Assembly: GCF_001650195.1 (NCBI RefSeq)
Contig: NZ_LXYR01000004.1
Location: forward strand, 120,051 to 184,050
Reading direction: 5' to 3'
DNA length: 64,000 nucleotides
Source of the DNA: Phormidesmis priestleyi BC1401
GTDB lineage: Bacteria > Cyanobacteriota > Cyanobacteriia > Leptolyngbyales > Leptolyngbyaceae
Below, one piece after another: positions 18,441 through 27,722 of this stretch (positions are counted from its first letter, which is position 1; each line of letters starts with the position of its first letter). The notes beneath the pieces were generated by a model. It worked only from the letters and a program-made list of their open reading frames with translations, was not told where the DNA came from and did no database searches. The translations under genes and the position numbers were made by a program.

Positions 18441-18881
18441 ATGGCAACTCCTGCTGGATTTGGGAAGGCGAAACCGCAGACACAAAAGCAGCCGAGCAAG
18501 GGCGCTGCAAAGCGGGCTGAGGCATCGCAGCTTTACGATCAGTTTAAAGACGATGGCACACCCGAATATGAGATTTACATTCGAGTTCAGGGTAAGAAAA
18601 GCTGGTTTCCGGTTGGGGCGATCGCGGTGAAGCGCTCAAATCAAATCAATCACGCCATTTTTGACAACTTAGAAGAACTGCAAAAAGGTGCGTTTCGGCT
18701 GTTTCCGATTCTCAAGAAAAACCAGGCTCAGCTAGAGTATGGTTATCGGCTCAAGGGCTTTAAAGATGACGAGATCGAGATGGCTCAACGTCCTTCAGCA
18801 GGCTCAAATGCGGGGATTGGTGTCCAAAATGCGCTGTCGATGATCGGCGATCGCGTTTCTTCAATCTTTAAGCGCAAATAG
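18441..18881 (+). CDS. HHL1-like protein
   Basis: 146 residues. It matches the cyanobacterial relatives of plant HHL1 (hypersensitive to high light 1). The signature is YEIYIRVQGKKSWFPVGAIAV, followed by NHAIFDNLEELQKGAFRLFP and LEYGYRLKGF. In plants HHL1 binds photosystem II and helps repair under strong light; the cyanobacterial role is inferred. The N-terminus is Lys/Gln-rich and basic with no cleavable signal. The gene ends before a strong bidirectional terminator. Confidence 0.82.
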   Translation: MATPAGFGKAKPQTQKQPSKGAAKRAEASQLYDQFKDDGTPEYEIYIRVQGKKSWFPVGAIAVKRSNQINHAIFDNLEELQKGAFRLFPILKKNQAQLEYGYRLKGFKDDEIEMAQRPSAGSNAGIGVQNALSMIGDRVSSIFKRK

Positions 18882-18890
18882 GATCTGTCA

Positions 18891-18938
18891 CCTCAAAAAA
18901 AATCGCCCGTCAGTTTTGAACTAACGGACGACTTTTTG
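18891..18938. terminator. Bidirectional intrinsic terminator
   Basis: Between the convergent HHL1-like and DUF2325 genes. TCG-CCCGT-AGTT segments at 18903-18915 pair with AACT-ACGG-CGA at 18919-18931 with two mismatches and a 3-base loop. An A-run lies on the left and TTTTT on the right, so it can serve both strands. Confidence 0.85.
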
Positions 18939-18943
18939 GAAGA

Positions 18944-20026
18944 TTAGCCCAGTTTTCTCTGTAGCTGCAATCCTAGCAGTCCAGTTTTGATGTGTTCTAA
19001 GAGGCTATCTTTACCGGAGGCTCGATCGCACTGAGTCAAGGGCTTCCGCAAGTTTTTAGCGGCTCGCTTTGCATTGATGGTCTGCTTGTGAGGTGTGCCC
19101 CGTCCCGTAATGATCATGACGAGATCAGCCTGGGCAATGTGACTCTCGGTTTGTTTTGCCCACTGATCCCCATCCTCAGCAGTACACCAGACCAAATTGA
19201 CTTTTGACTGACGTAGACATTCTTCGACCTGCACTTTCACATTGTTTTGACCGCCAAAGATCACCACTTTTCCGCTCAAGTCTGCATAGGGATCAGGCTC
19301 GTCTGATTCGTCGCAATCGTCAGAAGCCGTCGATCGAGAGCGAGTTGAGCCTCCACTAGGAACTAACGTCAAGAGCGGAGGATGTTTTTGCTGACGTAGT
19401 TTGGTTGCCTTCTCATACATCCGAGACAGCTTCCACTCTGGGGTCCCGGCGATGACGATCGGCTTTCCTTCACGATTGCAGTCGTTGATTTTGTTGAGTA
19501 AAGCGTTGACGACTTCTTCGAGCGCTTCTAGTGACTTTAGATCTTCTTTGGCGTAGTGAATCTCGATCGCGAGATCTGACGCTTCATAATAATCGTCTTG
19601 TTCAGCGATCGTGGCGAGGAGTTGACGCTTTTTCTCGCGTCGGCATCGCTGAAGCTCTTCTCGATCGCGCCGTCTCAGTTGAGTGTCAGCTTCTTCGCGC
19701 GCTTGCTGCTGTCGCCGTTCTTCAATGATTTGCCCGATCCAATCAATGGTTTCTTGAGGGTGAGCCTGACGATTTTCTAAAAGGTTTTCTGCCAGCTTTG
19801 GCAACTCATAGTTAAGCTGATAGCGATAGTGGCGAACTCTGGCTTCTAACTGCTGATAGCGATCGTCTTCAGCAGGCGTATTGACGCGTTGAAGTTCCTT
19901 TTGAAGGTCTGCTAGCTTTTTGCAAAAGTGTTCTAACTTTTGCTGAATCTCAAGACAGGCTTCTCGTTTGACGATTTCTGATTCATAGCTTTGGACAAAT
20001 TGCTCAAACGGATCAATGCTTTGCAT
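18944..20026 (-). CDS. DUF2325 domain-containing coiled-coil protein
   Basis: 360 residues from the ATG at 20026; a longer frame reaches 20098 but its extra residues look untranslated. The N-terminal 230 residues are charged and predicted coiled coil (Glu/Arg/Gln-rich). A Ser/Asp-rich linker follows. The C-terminal 105 residues form a DUF2325-like alpha/beta domain: GKVVIFGGQNNVKVQVEECL, NLVWCTAEDGDQWAKQ, then ADLVMIITGRGTPHKQTINAKRAA. DUF2325 domains are thought to sense or bind a small ligand; nothing more is known. Neighbours give no clear context. Confidence 0.78.
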   Translation of the reverse strand: MQSIDPFEQFVQSYESEIVKREACLEIQQKLEHFCKKLADLQKELQRVNTPAEDDRYQQLEARVRHYRYQLNYELPKLAENLLENRQAHPQETIDWIGQIIEERRQQQAREEADTQLRRRDREELQRCRREKKRQLLATIAEQDDYYEASDLAIEIHYAKEDLKSLEALEEVVNALLNKINDCNREGKPIVIAGTPEWKLSRMYEKATKLRQQKHPPLLTLVPSGGSTRSRSTASDDCDESDEPDPYADLSGKVVIFGGQNNVKVQVEECLRQSKVNLVWCTAEDGDQWAKQTESHIAQADLVMIITGRGTPHKQTINAKRAAKNLRKPLTQCDRASGKDSLLEHIKTGLLGLQLQRKLG

Positions 20027-20207
20027 AGGATTAAAACCTTTTGTGAGTTGGGATATTGCCTGAAGGTGATCCCCGCAGATGGCTGAGATGCAACCCAAAA
20101 GATAAATATTCTCAATATCTCTGCTTAAACTAGATAAGATCAGGCGTAGAAATACGGAATCATGCTTTGTCTGCTGTCAACCGAGTCCTTGTCTTTACCT
20201 ACATTTC

Positions 20208-21386
20208 ATGAAATACAGACGTTTTGGGCGCACTGAGCTACAGATTCCAGTGTTCACCTGTGGAGGAATGCGCTATCAGTACAAGTGGCAAGATGTGTCT
20301 TATCGAGACATTCCTGCCGACAATCAGAAGAACTTGGAAGCGACGATTCACCGTTCTTCAGAATTGGGGATCAATCACATCGAGACGGCTCGCGCTTATG
20401 GCACGTCAGAGTTGCAGCTTGGCAAAGTGTTGCCTAAGTTCGATCGAGAGTCGCTGATTGTGCAAACCAAAATAGAGCCGATGGCATCAAAGCCATTTTT
20501 GAAAACCTTTGAGCAGTCTCTCCGATTCTTAAATCTCGACTATGTGGATCTGCTGTCCATTCACGGCATCAACTTAGAGAGCCACTTAGAGGAATGTCTG
20601 CGTCCGGGCGGCTGTCTAGAAGTGGCACAAAAGCTTCAAGCTCAGGGAAAAGTCCGCTCGATCGGGTTCTCAACCCACGGCGCGGCTGATTTGATTGTGA
20701 AGACGATCGTCACCAATCAGTTCGATTACGTCAATCTGCACTGGTACTACATCAATCAGGTGAACTGGGCAGCGATCGCAGCCGCTAACCAGCTTGATAT
20801 GGGCGTGTTCATCATTAGCCCTTCTAATAAAGGAGGACTGCTCTACGAGCCGTCGCCTCGACTGGTAGACCTCTGCGCGCCGCTCAGTCCGATCGTGTTT
20901 AACAATCTGTTTTGTCTCAGCCATCCCCAAGTTCACACCCTCAGCGTTGGGGCTGCCCGTCCTGAAGATTTTGATGAACATATTAAAACGCTGGACGTTC
21001 TCGATCGTGCCGACGAGATTCTTCCCCCGATTTTGAAGCGATTAGAGGAAGCCGCGATCGAGCGATTAGGCTCCGATTGGGTAAACACTTGGCGAACTGG
21101 GCTGCCCTCTGTAGATGAAACGCCAGGTCGATTAAATATCCCGATCATTTTGTGGCTACGAAATCTCGCGATCGCTTACGATATGGTGGACTATGCCAAG
21201 ATGCGATATAACCTGCTGGGTCAAGCGAGTCACTGGTTTCCGGGTGCGAGAGCCGACACGATCGATCTTAAATCTCTTCAAAAATGTCTAGCAAACAGTC
21301 CTCACGCCGACAAAATTCCAGACCTCTTGCACGAAGCCCACGAGATGTTAGGTGGCGCGATCGTCAAGCGCATGAGCAGTTCATAA
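20208..21386 (+). CDS. Aldo/keto reductase
   Basis: 392 residues, an NADPH-dependent oxidoreductase of the aldo/keto reductase fold. Visible parts are the start KYRRFGRTELQIPVFTCGGM, IETARAYGTSELQLGKVL with the catalytic Tyr, VQTKIEP with the Lys, and LSIHGIN with the His. The usual catalytic Asp is a Glu here (IETARAYG), as in some relatives. The 100-residue tail lacks the CxxC...C Fe-S motif seen in larger relatives. Substrate unknown. It is followed by a 600-base non-coding stretch. Confidence 0.88.
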   Translation: MKYRRFGRTELQIPVFTCGGMRYQYKWQDVSYRDIPADNQKNLEATIHRSSELGINHIETARAYGTSELQLGKVLPKFDRESLIVQTKIEPMASKPFLKTFEQSLRFLNLDYVDLLSIHGINLESHLEECLRPGGCLEVAQKLQAQGKVRSIGFSTHGAADLIVKTIVTNQFDYVNLHWYYINQVNWAAIAAANQLDMGVFIISPSNKGGLLYEPSPRLVDLCAPLSPIVFNNLFCLSHPQVHTLSVGAARPEDFDEHIKTLDVLDRADEILPPILKRLEEAAIERLGSDWVNTWRTGLPSVDETPGRLNIPIILWLRNLAIAYDMVDYAKMRYNLLGQASHWFPGARADTIDLKSLQKCLANSPHADKIPDLLHEAHEMLGGAIVKRMSSS

Positions 21387-21983
21387 ATTCATTAGACCTC
21401 CTGCGCGAATGCTAGAACGCCCTCATCCCCCATCTCCTCCCAAATTTGGGAGAAGGGGAGCCAGTTTCAAAGTCCCTCGCCCAAACTTGGGAGAGGGATT
21501 TAGGGTGAGGGCTGATTCATGCATGAGGTCTATTGGTTTCCCACAACTTTAGTAAGAGCACACTTGCTGACTATCTTGAAGAGTTGCGCTAATCCATCGA
21601 CTTTAATGAGAAAACCTAGCTTTATTTTGATTAGTATCGCTTCTAAGTAAGCGATCTATTTCAACCAAATGGGATTTCTCCTGCTTAAGCGAATTGTTTT
21701 TACGGTCTAATTCCACTTCGCTGCTGGATGATTTAAGCTTTACTTTTCAAATCTCTGTCTAAAGTTATATGCCACAAGCTAGACCTGCATATCAATCAAC
21801 CACGCTTATGCTTAGACAACTATGAATTTATTTAAACGCGTCCGTCTTTTAGAAGAATTGCAGTTTAGCAACTTGAATGAGTCGATCGGCTTAACCATGA
21901 GCAGTCGTCCCATTTCTAAACTGCAAGTTGCTTCTTGACTGTCGTATCTTGTTACCGTATAAAAACTGTGGAAACTTATTCTG
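21387..21983. other. Long intergenic region with repeat copy B
   Basis: 597 bases. The first quarter is repeat copy B. The rest (from about 21540) is AT-rich and holds no convincing gene or RNA; it should contain the promoter of the response regulator at 21984. Confidence 0.5.
21394..21533. repeat. Interspersed palindromic element, copy B
   Basis: Bounded by near-perfect terminal inverted repeats: AGACCTCCTGCGCGAAT on the left and ATTCATGCATGAGGTCT on the right. The interior has GCCCTCATCCCC and GTGAGGGC ends and two hairpins around CTCCCAAATTTGGGAG and CCCAAACTTGGGAGAGGG. It has the structure of copies A and C with different loops. Confidence 0.85.
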
Positions 21984-22706
21984 ATGGATACTGATATTCG
22001 GATCACTCTTATTGAAGATCATGACCTAACTAGAGTTGGCATGAGAACGGCTCTTCAGCAGAGAGAAGGATTTAAAGTCGTCGGAGAAGCTGCAAACGGG
22101 ACAGACGGCTTAAAACTAATGACCTCCGCAAAGCCCGACGTGGCGATCGTCGATATTGGCTTACCTGACATTGATGGCATTGAGCTAACTCGTCGTTTCC
22201 GCCAAGCTCAGGCGTTGATGGATGAATCTGCTACTAAAGTCTTGATTCTGACGCTGCAAGACAATGAAGATGTGGTGTTAGCCGCTTTTGCAGCCGGGGC
22301 AGACTCCTATTGCATGAAAGACGTAAGCCTAGACCAGCTTGTAGAAGCGCTGCGCGTTACCCAAGAAGGCAACTCTTGGATCGACCCCGCGATCGCTCGT
22401 GTCGTGCTGCGGCAGGCGCGAGACACCCAGCCCGAAGACGGCACCGTTGTTGAGTCAAAAATGGTTTCTATCGGTGCTGCGGAGCCAGAATACAACCAAA
22501 TTATTGAAGCGTATCCCCTGACTGAGCGGGAGTTAGAAGTCTTACAGCTAATCGTCAACGGGTGCAGCAACGCCGCGATCGCTGAGAAACTATACATCAC
22601 TGTTGGAACCGTCAAAACTCACGTCCGCAATATTTTGAACAAGCTGTGCGCTGACGATCGGACTCAAGCGGCTGTTAGAGCACTGCGCTCAGGGTTAGTT
22701 GGGTGA
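21984..22706 (+). CDS. NarL/FixJ-type response regulator
   Basis: 240 residues. The receiver domain has the acidic pair in LIEDHD (residues 11-12), phosphoacceptor Asp57 in VAIVDIGLPD, Thr in ILTLQD, and Lys in YCMKD. The C-terminal LuxR-type helix-turn-helix is complete: LTERELEVLQLIVNGCSNAA then LYITVGTVKTHVRNILNKL. It should bind DNA when phosphorylated. No histidine kinase gene is adjacent. Its stop overlaps the next gene's possible GTG start by four bases, so the pair is likely translationally coupled. Confidence 0.93.
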   Translation: MDTDIRITLIEDHDLTRVGMRTALQQREGFKVVGEAANGTDGLKLMTSAKPDVAIVDIGLPDIDGIELTRRFRQAQALMDESATKVLILTLQDNEDVVLAAFAAGADSYCMKDVSLDQLVEALRVTQEGNSWIDPAIARVVLRQARDTQPEDGTVVESKMVSIGAAEPEYNQIIEAYPLTERELEVLQLIVNGCSNAAIAEKLYITVGTVKTHVRNILNKLCADDRTQAAVRALRSGLVG

Positions 22707-23158
22707 AAAGAGTCGAGATGCAATTTCAGGAAAATCTTAGATCGCTAATTCGCTGGGCAGCAGTCCTAATTGTTTGTGCAGCTTTTTTGGTGGCTCCGAT
22801 CGTCAGCTTGGCAGCGCCCGTCGATCGTTCTGATGCCGATCTTTCGTCGATCGCTCCGTCGAGCAACAGTGCGGTTAGACCCGACACTAACAACATTCCG
22901 TCTGAAAAAGTGACTCAATTTGTCAACGTCTATCTACAAGTCGTGGCACTGATAGAGCGACGAGAAGGAGAGCTACAGGCAACCGAAACAGAGTCTGAGT
23001 CACTCCGCATTCAGCGTGACATCGAAACGGCAGCGATCGCGCTGATTGAAACCGCAGGCTTAACCCGTCAAGAATATTTACAACTTTTAAGTCTCGCCAA
23101 TGTTGATCCTGAGTTTGGCGAACAAGTTGCAACGCTCATACAGGAGACGGCTAGCTGA
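22703..23158 (+). CDS. DUF4168-like exported protein, coupled to the regulator gene
   Basis: 151 residues from a GTG overlapping the upstream stop as GTGA; an ATG at 22718 is the alternative start. A signal peptide is clear (LIRWAAVLIVCAAFLVAPIVSLAAP). The mature part has a disordered Ser/Asn/Asp linker, then a helical region (SEKVTQFVNVYLQVVALIERR) and a C-terminal ALIETAGLTRQEYLQLLSLA segment typical of DUF4168. Function unknown. Overlap with the response regulator suggests shared expression and perhaps a role in the same envelope response. Confidence 0.8.
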   Translation: MKRVEMQFQENLRSLIRWAAVLIVCAAFLVAPIVSLAAPVDRSDADLSSIAPSSNSAVRPDTNNIPSEKVTQFVNVYLQVVALIERREGELQATETESESLRIQRDIETAAIALIETAGLTRQEYLQLLSLANVDPEFGEQVATLIQETAS

Positions 23159-23604
23159 TCCCCAGTCACTGAGAGTAAATTGAAGCAATAAAGGGCTGAA
23201 TTTTGCGGGCAACTAGAGACGCATAAGCAGGAATGAGTGATTAAATGGGAAGACAGATTTAGAGGGCTGTTGGTTTTGACCGGACGGATTGACTGTCATA
23301 GCACAATCAGTTCGCTGCGATCGCCGCTTCTTTAAATCTGGCTAAAACCAGACTGAATGGATCAGTCTCAATCAGATCCATTCGTCTTAGCGATAGGAGT
23401 TCACCTGCTTGAATAGACCTCTTGCAAAAGTCCCTGCCCTCACCCTAAATCCCTCTCCCAGGCTTAAGAGAGGGACTTTGAAATCTGGCTCCCCTTCTCC
23501 CAAGCTTGGGAGAAGGGGTTGGGGGATGAGGGCATCTTCGGACTTTTGAAACAAGTTTAATATCTATTCGCCGCTTTTCCAAATCTGTTCAGTGAGCACT
23601 CAGG
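23159..23604. other. Intergenic region with hairpins and repeat copy C
   Basis: 446 bases before ftsQ. A perfect 9-bp inverted repeat, GAATGGATC at 23355-23363 with GATCCATTC at 23375-23383, follows a smaller CTGG/CCAG hairpin. There is no T-run after it. From 23412 the region is the interspersed repeat copy C. No gene is visible. Confidence 0.55.
23412..23562. repeat. Interspersed palindromic element, copy C
   Basis: Left end TAGACCTCTTGCAAAAGTCC; right end GGACTTTTGAAACAAGTTTA, an imperfect inverted match. The interior has GCCCTCACCCT, a CCCTCTCCCAGGCTTAAGAGAGGG hairpin region (loop shorter than in B), a second hairpin around CTCCCAAGCTTGGGAG, and GATGAGGGC. It ends about 43 bases before the ftsQ start, so it lies in or next to that promoter. 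Confidence 0.85.
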
Positions 23605-24489
23605 ATGACTAGCATTGCCCCCGTTTCCCAAACTGAGTTAACCCAGCGACGGCAAAAACTTCGCCGTCGGAGACAGGTTAGGTTCTTTCAAGCAAGCTGG
23701 CGCAGTCTTGCAGTGGCAGGCTTGGCAGGCGGAGCGGTTTGGGCTGCGACCTTACCCGCTTGGGTGATTCGCAAACCAGAGCAGGTTACAATCAGAGGCA
23801 ATCAATTTATCTCTGCTCAAACAATTCGCACTCTGCTGCCGATCGCCTATCCTCAATCGTTGCTAAAAATTCAGCCCCAAGCTATTGTTGATGCGCTGAA
23901 ATTAAAAGCTCCCATCTCTGAAGCGACTGTCGATCGTCAACTGTTTCCTCCAGGGCTAACGGTGAGAATTCAGGAGCGCAACCCGGTCGCGATCGCTCAA
24001 CCTAGTTTGTCTAAAGTCTCAGTGTTTGCCACAAAAAGCAGCCCATCGTCTGCAAACGCCTCGCAGACAAACCTAACTCAACCAGGGTTGCTCGACGAAA
24101 ATGGCATCTGGACTCCTCTGGAAACCTACACGTCGCTCAACCAAAGCTTCAAACTGCCAACTCTTAAAATCACGGGGAGACTATCGTACTATCGTTCTTA
24201 TTGGGCAACTCTTTATCAGATGCTCAGTCGCAGCCCGGTGAAAGTTTCTGAGATTAACTGGGATGACCCTAATAATTTAATTCTTAAAACTGAGCTAGGT
24301 TTCGTTCACTTCGGGGCGTATGGTTCGAGCTTTGCCAATCAACTCAAAGCGCTTGATCAAATGCGGAAGCTCCCTAGTCACGTTAATCCGAGCCAGCTTT
24401 CCTATATTGATTTGAGAAACCCAGACTCCCCATTCATTCAAATGAATCTGAATCCTTCAAAAACTCCTGTAAAATTAGGTACTCCTTAG
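23605..24489 (+). CDS. ftsQ: FtsQ/DivIB-type cell division protein
   Basis: 294 residues. A basic cytoplasmic N-terminus (RRQKLRRRRQVR) precedes one membrane segment (SLAVAGLAGGAVWAATLPAWV) at about 32-52. A POTRA domain follows, starting KPEQVTIRGNQFISAQTIRTLLP, then a beta domain (TVRIQERNPVAIAQP and later LGFVHFGAYGS). FtsQ links early and late division proteins at the septum. Its place 180 bases upstream of ftsZ is the usual cyanobacterial arrangement. Confidence 0.92.
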   Translation: MTSIAPVSQTELTQRRQKLRRRRQVRFFQASWRSLAVAGLAGGAVWAATLPAWVIRKPEQVTIRGNQFISAQTIRTLLPIAYPQSLLKIQPQAIVDALKLKAPISEATVDRQLFPPGLTVRIQERNPVAIAQPSLSKVSVFATKSSPSSANASQTNLTQPGLLDENGIWTPLETYTSLNQSFKLPTLKITGRLSYYRSYWATLYQMLSRSPVKVSEINWDDPNNLILKTELGFVHFGAYGSSFANQLKALDQMRKLPSHVNPSQLSYIDLRNPDSPFIQMNLNPSKTPVKLGTP

Positions 24490-24669
24490 ATCAAATCGAT
24501 AGAAAGACTGGCAAATTAGTTGCTAGAAAACTTAACCTGATATCGTTAATCTAAATACCTTTTTGCCGCGATCGGTGTGGCAGCATCGGTCATTCTCACG
24601 TTTTATTGCCGATCATCTAGATTTGTCTAGCCCTGATCTCTTGTTCATAACTATCGCTGAAATTTTCCA

Positions 24670-25971
24670 ATGACGCTTAACAATGAGTCAGACACCCCAA
24701 CAATCCTCGACAGCCGATTAGAGCGCGGCTACAAAGGTTCCCACGCTGAAGAACCCTCTAGCTTCTCATCCATGGCAGAAAATTCTAACCCGTTTGGCGG
24801 CAACTCCAGTCTATATTTAAGTCAAAACTCCAGCCTCAAAGGTCTGCCTGGAGAAGAGTCAAGGAGTGGTGATATCGTGCCAGGTAGCGTAGCAAAGATT
24901 AAAGTCATTGGCGTTGGCGGAGGCGGTGGCAACGCAGTTAACCGCATGATTGACAGCGATGTGTCTGGCGTTGAGTTTTGGACGGTCAACACCGATGCTC
25001 AAGCGTTGGCTCAAGCTCAGGCTCCAAAGCGTCTGCAAGTTGGTCAAAAATTGACGCGCGGGTTAGGGGCAGGCGGAAATCCGGCGATCGGGCAAAAAGC
25101 CGCCGAAGAATCTCGCGATGAAATTGCAGCGGCGCTAGAACATTCAGATCTGGTTTTTATCACGGCAGGGATGGGCGGCGGCACGGGCACGGGTGCGGCT
25201 CCGATCGTGGCAGAAATCGCTAAAGAATTAGGCGCTCTCACCGTTGGAGTCGTGACTCGCCCCTTCACGTTTGAAGGACGGCGACGCACCACTCAGGCAG
25301 AAGAAGGCATTGCAGCGCTTCAGAGCCGAGTCGATACATTAATCATCATTCCAAATGACAAACTGCTGACCGTGATTTCTGAGCAAACGCCTGTCCAGGA
25401 AGCATTTCAGACAGCAGATGACATATTGCGTCAAGGAGTCCAAGGTATCTCAGATATCATCACGATTCCGGGTTTGGTAAACGTAGACTTTGCCGACGTA
25501 AGAGCGATCATGGCGGATGCTGGATCGGCGCTGATGGGCATCGGCATTGGGTCTGGCAAATCTAGGGCGAGAGAAGCGGCGATCGCTGCCATCTCTTCCC
25601 CACTGCTAGAAGCGTCGATCGACGGTGCGAGAGGGGTTGTGTTCAACATCACGGGCGGTACTGATTTGACGCTCCATGAAGTCAACGCTGCCGCCGAGAT
25701 TATTTATGAGGTGGTCGATCCCAATGCCAACATTATTTTTGGGGCGGTGATTGACGAACGGCTTCAGGGCGAAGTCAGAATCACGGTGATTGCGACGGGC
25801 TTTTCTCCAGAAGCTCAACAGCAGCAGGTTGCAGTGAAACCGACCGCCTTGCCGAAACGATCGGTCACTCCCGCGACTCCGACGACTCCAACCTCAACTC
25901 CCGACCCTAAAGGCAGACCTCCAGGGTTAGATATTCCTGAATTTTTGCAAAGACGCAGACCACCCAAATAA
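24670..25971 (+). CDS. ftsZ: Cell division protein FtsZ
   Basis: 433 residues, a tubulin-like GTPase that forms the Z ring. The N-terminal 70 residues are a Ser/Asn-rich extension as in other cyanobacteria. The core begins [20 protein letters not shown], with the tubulin signature [10 protein letters not shown] near residue 171, and the T7-loop region [12 protein letters not shown] flexible Pro/Thr linker leads to the C-terminal PEFLQRRR peptide that binds partner proteins. ATG 24670 is kept because the extension is normal in this group. Confidence 0.98.
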   Translation: MTLNNESDTPTILDSRLERGYKGSHAEEPSSFSSMAENSNPFGGNSSLYLSQNSSLKGLPGEESRSGDIVPGSVAKIKVIGVGGGGGNAVNRMIDSDVSGVEFWTVNTDAQALAQAQAPKRLQVGQKLTRGLGAGGNPAIGQKAAEESRDEIAAALEHSDLVFITAGMGGGTGTGAAPIVAEIAKELGALTVGVVTRPFTFEGRRRTTQAEEGIAALQSRVDTLIIIPNDKLLTVISEQTPVQEAFQTADDILRQGVQGISDIITIPGLVNVDFADVRAIMADAGSALMGIGIGSGKSRAREAAIAAISSPLLEASIDGARGVVFNITGGTDLTLHEVNAAAEIIYEVVDPNANIIFGAVIDERLQGEVRITVIATGFSPEAQQQQVAVKPTALPKRSVTPATPTTPTSTPDPKGRPPGLDIPEFLQRRRPPK

Positions 25972-26038
25972 AAAATGAGGATTTCACCGCTTGTTTGGTC
26001 GATAGGGATGTTACGGGCAACTGTCCCTACCGAAGTCT

Positions 26039-27253
26039 TTAGGTTTGAAGAACTTGAAGAGCGTCTCCGGCTGTGATTTGAGTCTGCCCGATCGAAATCA
26101 TTCCCAAACAATTGGTTCCAGCCAGGTTAATCAAATTGCCAGAACTGTAGCTGCCTGTGGTCAGAGAAAATTCATACAGTCCATTCACTAAATGGAGCTG
26201 CCCCCAGAGATACGATTCTCGTTTACCGTCCGATCTCAAGTCTTGCCGGGTTTTTGCCTGCACAAAGGTTGATTCCCATCCGTGGGGCCAACCTGACAGC
26301 TTTCTCAACGCAGGCTGCACAAATCGCCAAAACGTCACCAACGCCGAAACGGGATTGCCAGGAAGTCCGAAATAAATGACGTTTGGAAAGGTGGCAACGG
26401 TGAGCGGTTTGCCTGGTCTGACCGCAACGGCTCGGATGTGAATCTGTGCGCCCAGTTCTGCCAGAATGCGATCGACATAATCATAATCCCCGACCGAAAC
26501 GCCCCCAGACGAGAGAACCACATCCGAGATCGAGACAGCATGAGCGATCGCGGCTTTCAAGGCTTCGGGCTGATCTGCCACGATGCCGAGCGGAATCGCT
26601 TCTCCGCCCATCTGCTCAACTAAAGCAGCAAGAGCATACTGATTAGAATCGACAATCTGCCCCGGCTGCAATGGGCGATCGGGCGTGACTAACTCGCTGC
26701 CTGTCGATAAAATCGCCACACGCGGGCGGCGATAGACGCAAACTTGATTGCACTGTGCGGCAGCTAACACCGCGATTTCAGGCGCTTTTAGCGCGAGTCC
26801 TGCGGGCAACAAAAGTGAACCTGCTTGATAAAAAGCGCCGCGATGTCTTACAAATGCTTGAGGTTCGGCGGGAGACTTCAGGATCAAAACCTGTCCACCT
26901 TCCCGTTTTGTCTCTTCTTGAATGACGATCGTATCTGCCCCTTGTGGCATCACAGACCCGGTAAGAATTCGGGCAGCTTGACCGGATAGAACAGATTTCT
27001 GGGGCTGATATCCAGCAGGAATTTCTTCTACGATTTCCAACACAGCCGGAGTCTCAGCACTCGCGGATTTGACATCCTCAAACCGCACGGCATAGCCATC
27101 CATCGCCGAATTGTCCCAGTGAGGGAAGTCTAAATGACTCGTGACGGCGGTTGCCAGGATACGATCGCGGGTCGATCGTAACTCCACGTCTTCTGCACCT
27201 AGCGGCTCGACTAAGTTGAGAATCAGTTCTTCTGCTTGTTTTGCAGGCATCAT
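26039..27253 (-). CDS. moeA: Molybdopterin molybdotransferase MoeA
   Basis: 404 residues, normal for MoeA, which inserts molybdate into adenylylated molybdopterin. Features in order: TSHLDFPHWDNSAMDGYAVR near 35-54, ILTGSVMPQGADTIVIQEE near 92, VAILSTGSELVTPD near 183, DVVLSSGGVSVGDYDYV near 240, and IYFGLPGNPVSALVTFW near 298. The final region is a beta-barrel. Two ATG codons lie together at the start; the first is given. It converges with ftsZ and has no other cofactor gene nearby. Confidence 0.95.
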   Translation of the reverse strand: MMPAKQAEELILNLVEPLGAEDVELRSTRDRILATAVTSHLDFPHWDNSAMDGYAVRFEDVKSASAETPAVLEIVEEIPAGYQPQKSVLSGQAARILTGSVMPQGADTIVIQEETKREGGQVLILKSPAEPQAFVRHRGAFYQAGSLLLPAGLALKAPEIAVLAAAQCNQVCVYRRPRVAILSTGSELVTPDRPLQPGQIVDSNQYALAALVEQMGGEAIPLGIVADQPEALKAAIAHAVSISDVVLSSGGVSVGDYDYVDRILAELGAQIHIRAVAVRPGKPLTVATFPNVIYFGLPGNPVSALVTFWRFVQPALRKLSGWPHGWESTFVQAKTRQDLRSDGKRESYLWGQLHLVNGLYEFSLTTGSYSSGNLINLAGTNCLGMISIGQTQITAGDALQVLQT

Positions 27254-27491
27254 CGCTTTATTTACCGCCGCTCTCGACTACTCAGTCAGCGTAATCGATC
27301 TCCGCCTTAAGACTCCAGCAATTCTAATGACAGAAGATTGAACGAAATCACCCGACGCTAAACAAAAAGTCTGGGGAACCTAACCTGATCAGCAACAGAG
27401 AAGACGATTCAGCCATCAAGAATTGCGGCGACCTCACTTTTCCTACGACCCCGATACAATGAAATAAGGCGACTTTTCCTCAACATTGACT

Positions 27492-27722
27492 ATGCGCGCT
27501 ATTGAAACCACAGGCACCCTCGACATCCAAGGTCACCTCCACCTCGACCAACCCCAACCTCAGCCTCAACCTAGTCGAGTCCGCATCATCATGCTCCTGC
27601 TAGAAGCAGAAGAGCTACATGATTTGGCAACAATGGCTCACGACCCAGACATTCAATCTGAGATTGCAACCATCCAACAAGAATTTGCAGTCACTGAAAT
27701 GGATGGTTTGATGACTCTATGA
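27492..27722 (+). CDS. Putative antitoxin partner of MazF/PemK
   Basis: 76 residues from the ATG at 27492 (a TTG lies two codons upstream). The N-terminal half, MRAIETTGTLDIQGHLHLDQ, is followed by a PQPQPQPSRVRIIMLLLEAEE stretch that resembles small cyanobacterial antitoxins; the C-terminal half is acidic. Its stop overlaps the toxin start as ATGA, the standard coupling of type II toxin-antitoxin genes. Antitoxin function is inferred mainly from this position. Confidence 0.75.
   Translation: MRAIETTGTLDIQGHLHLDQPQPQPQPSRVRIIMLLLEAEELHDLATMAHDPDIQSEIATIQQEFAVTEMDGLMTL

Noticed and set aside
25990..26035. Short inverted repeat (TAGGGA and TCCCTA) between ftsZ and moeA
   Set aside because: Only six pairs with a long loop and no clean T-run; too weak to call.
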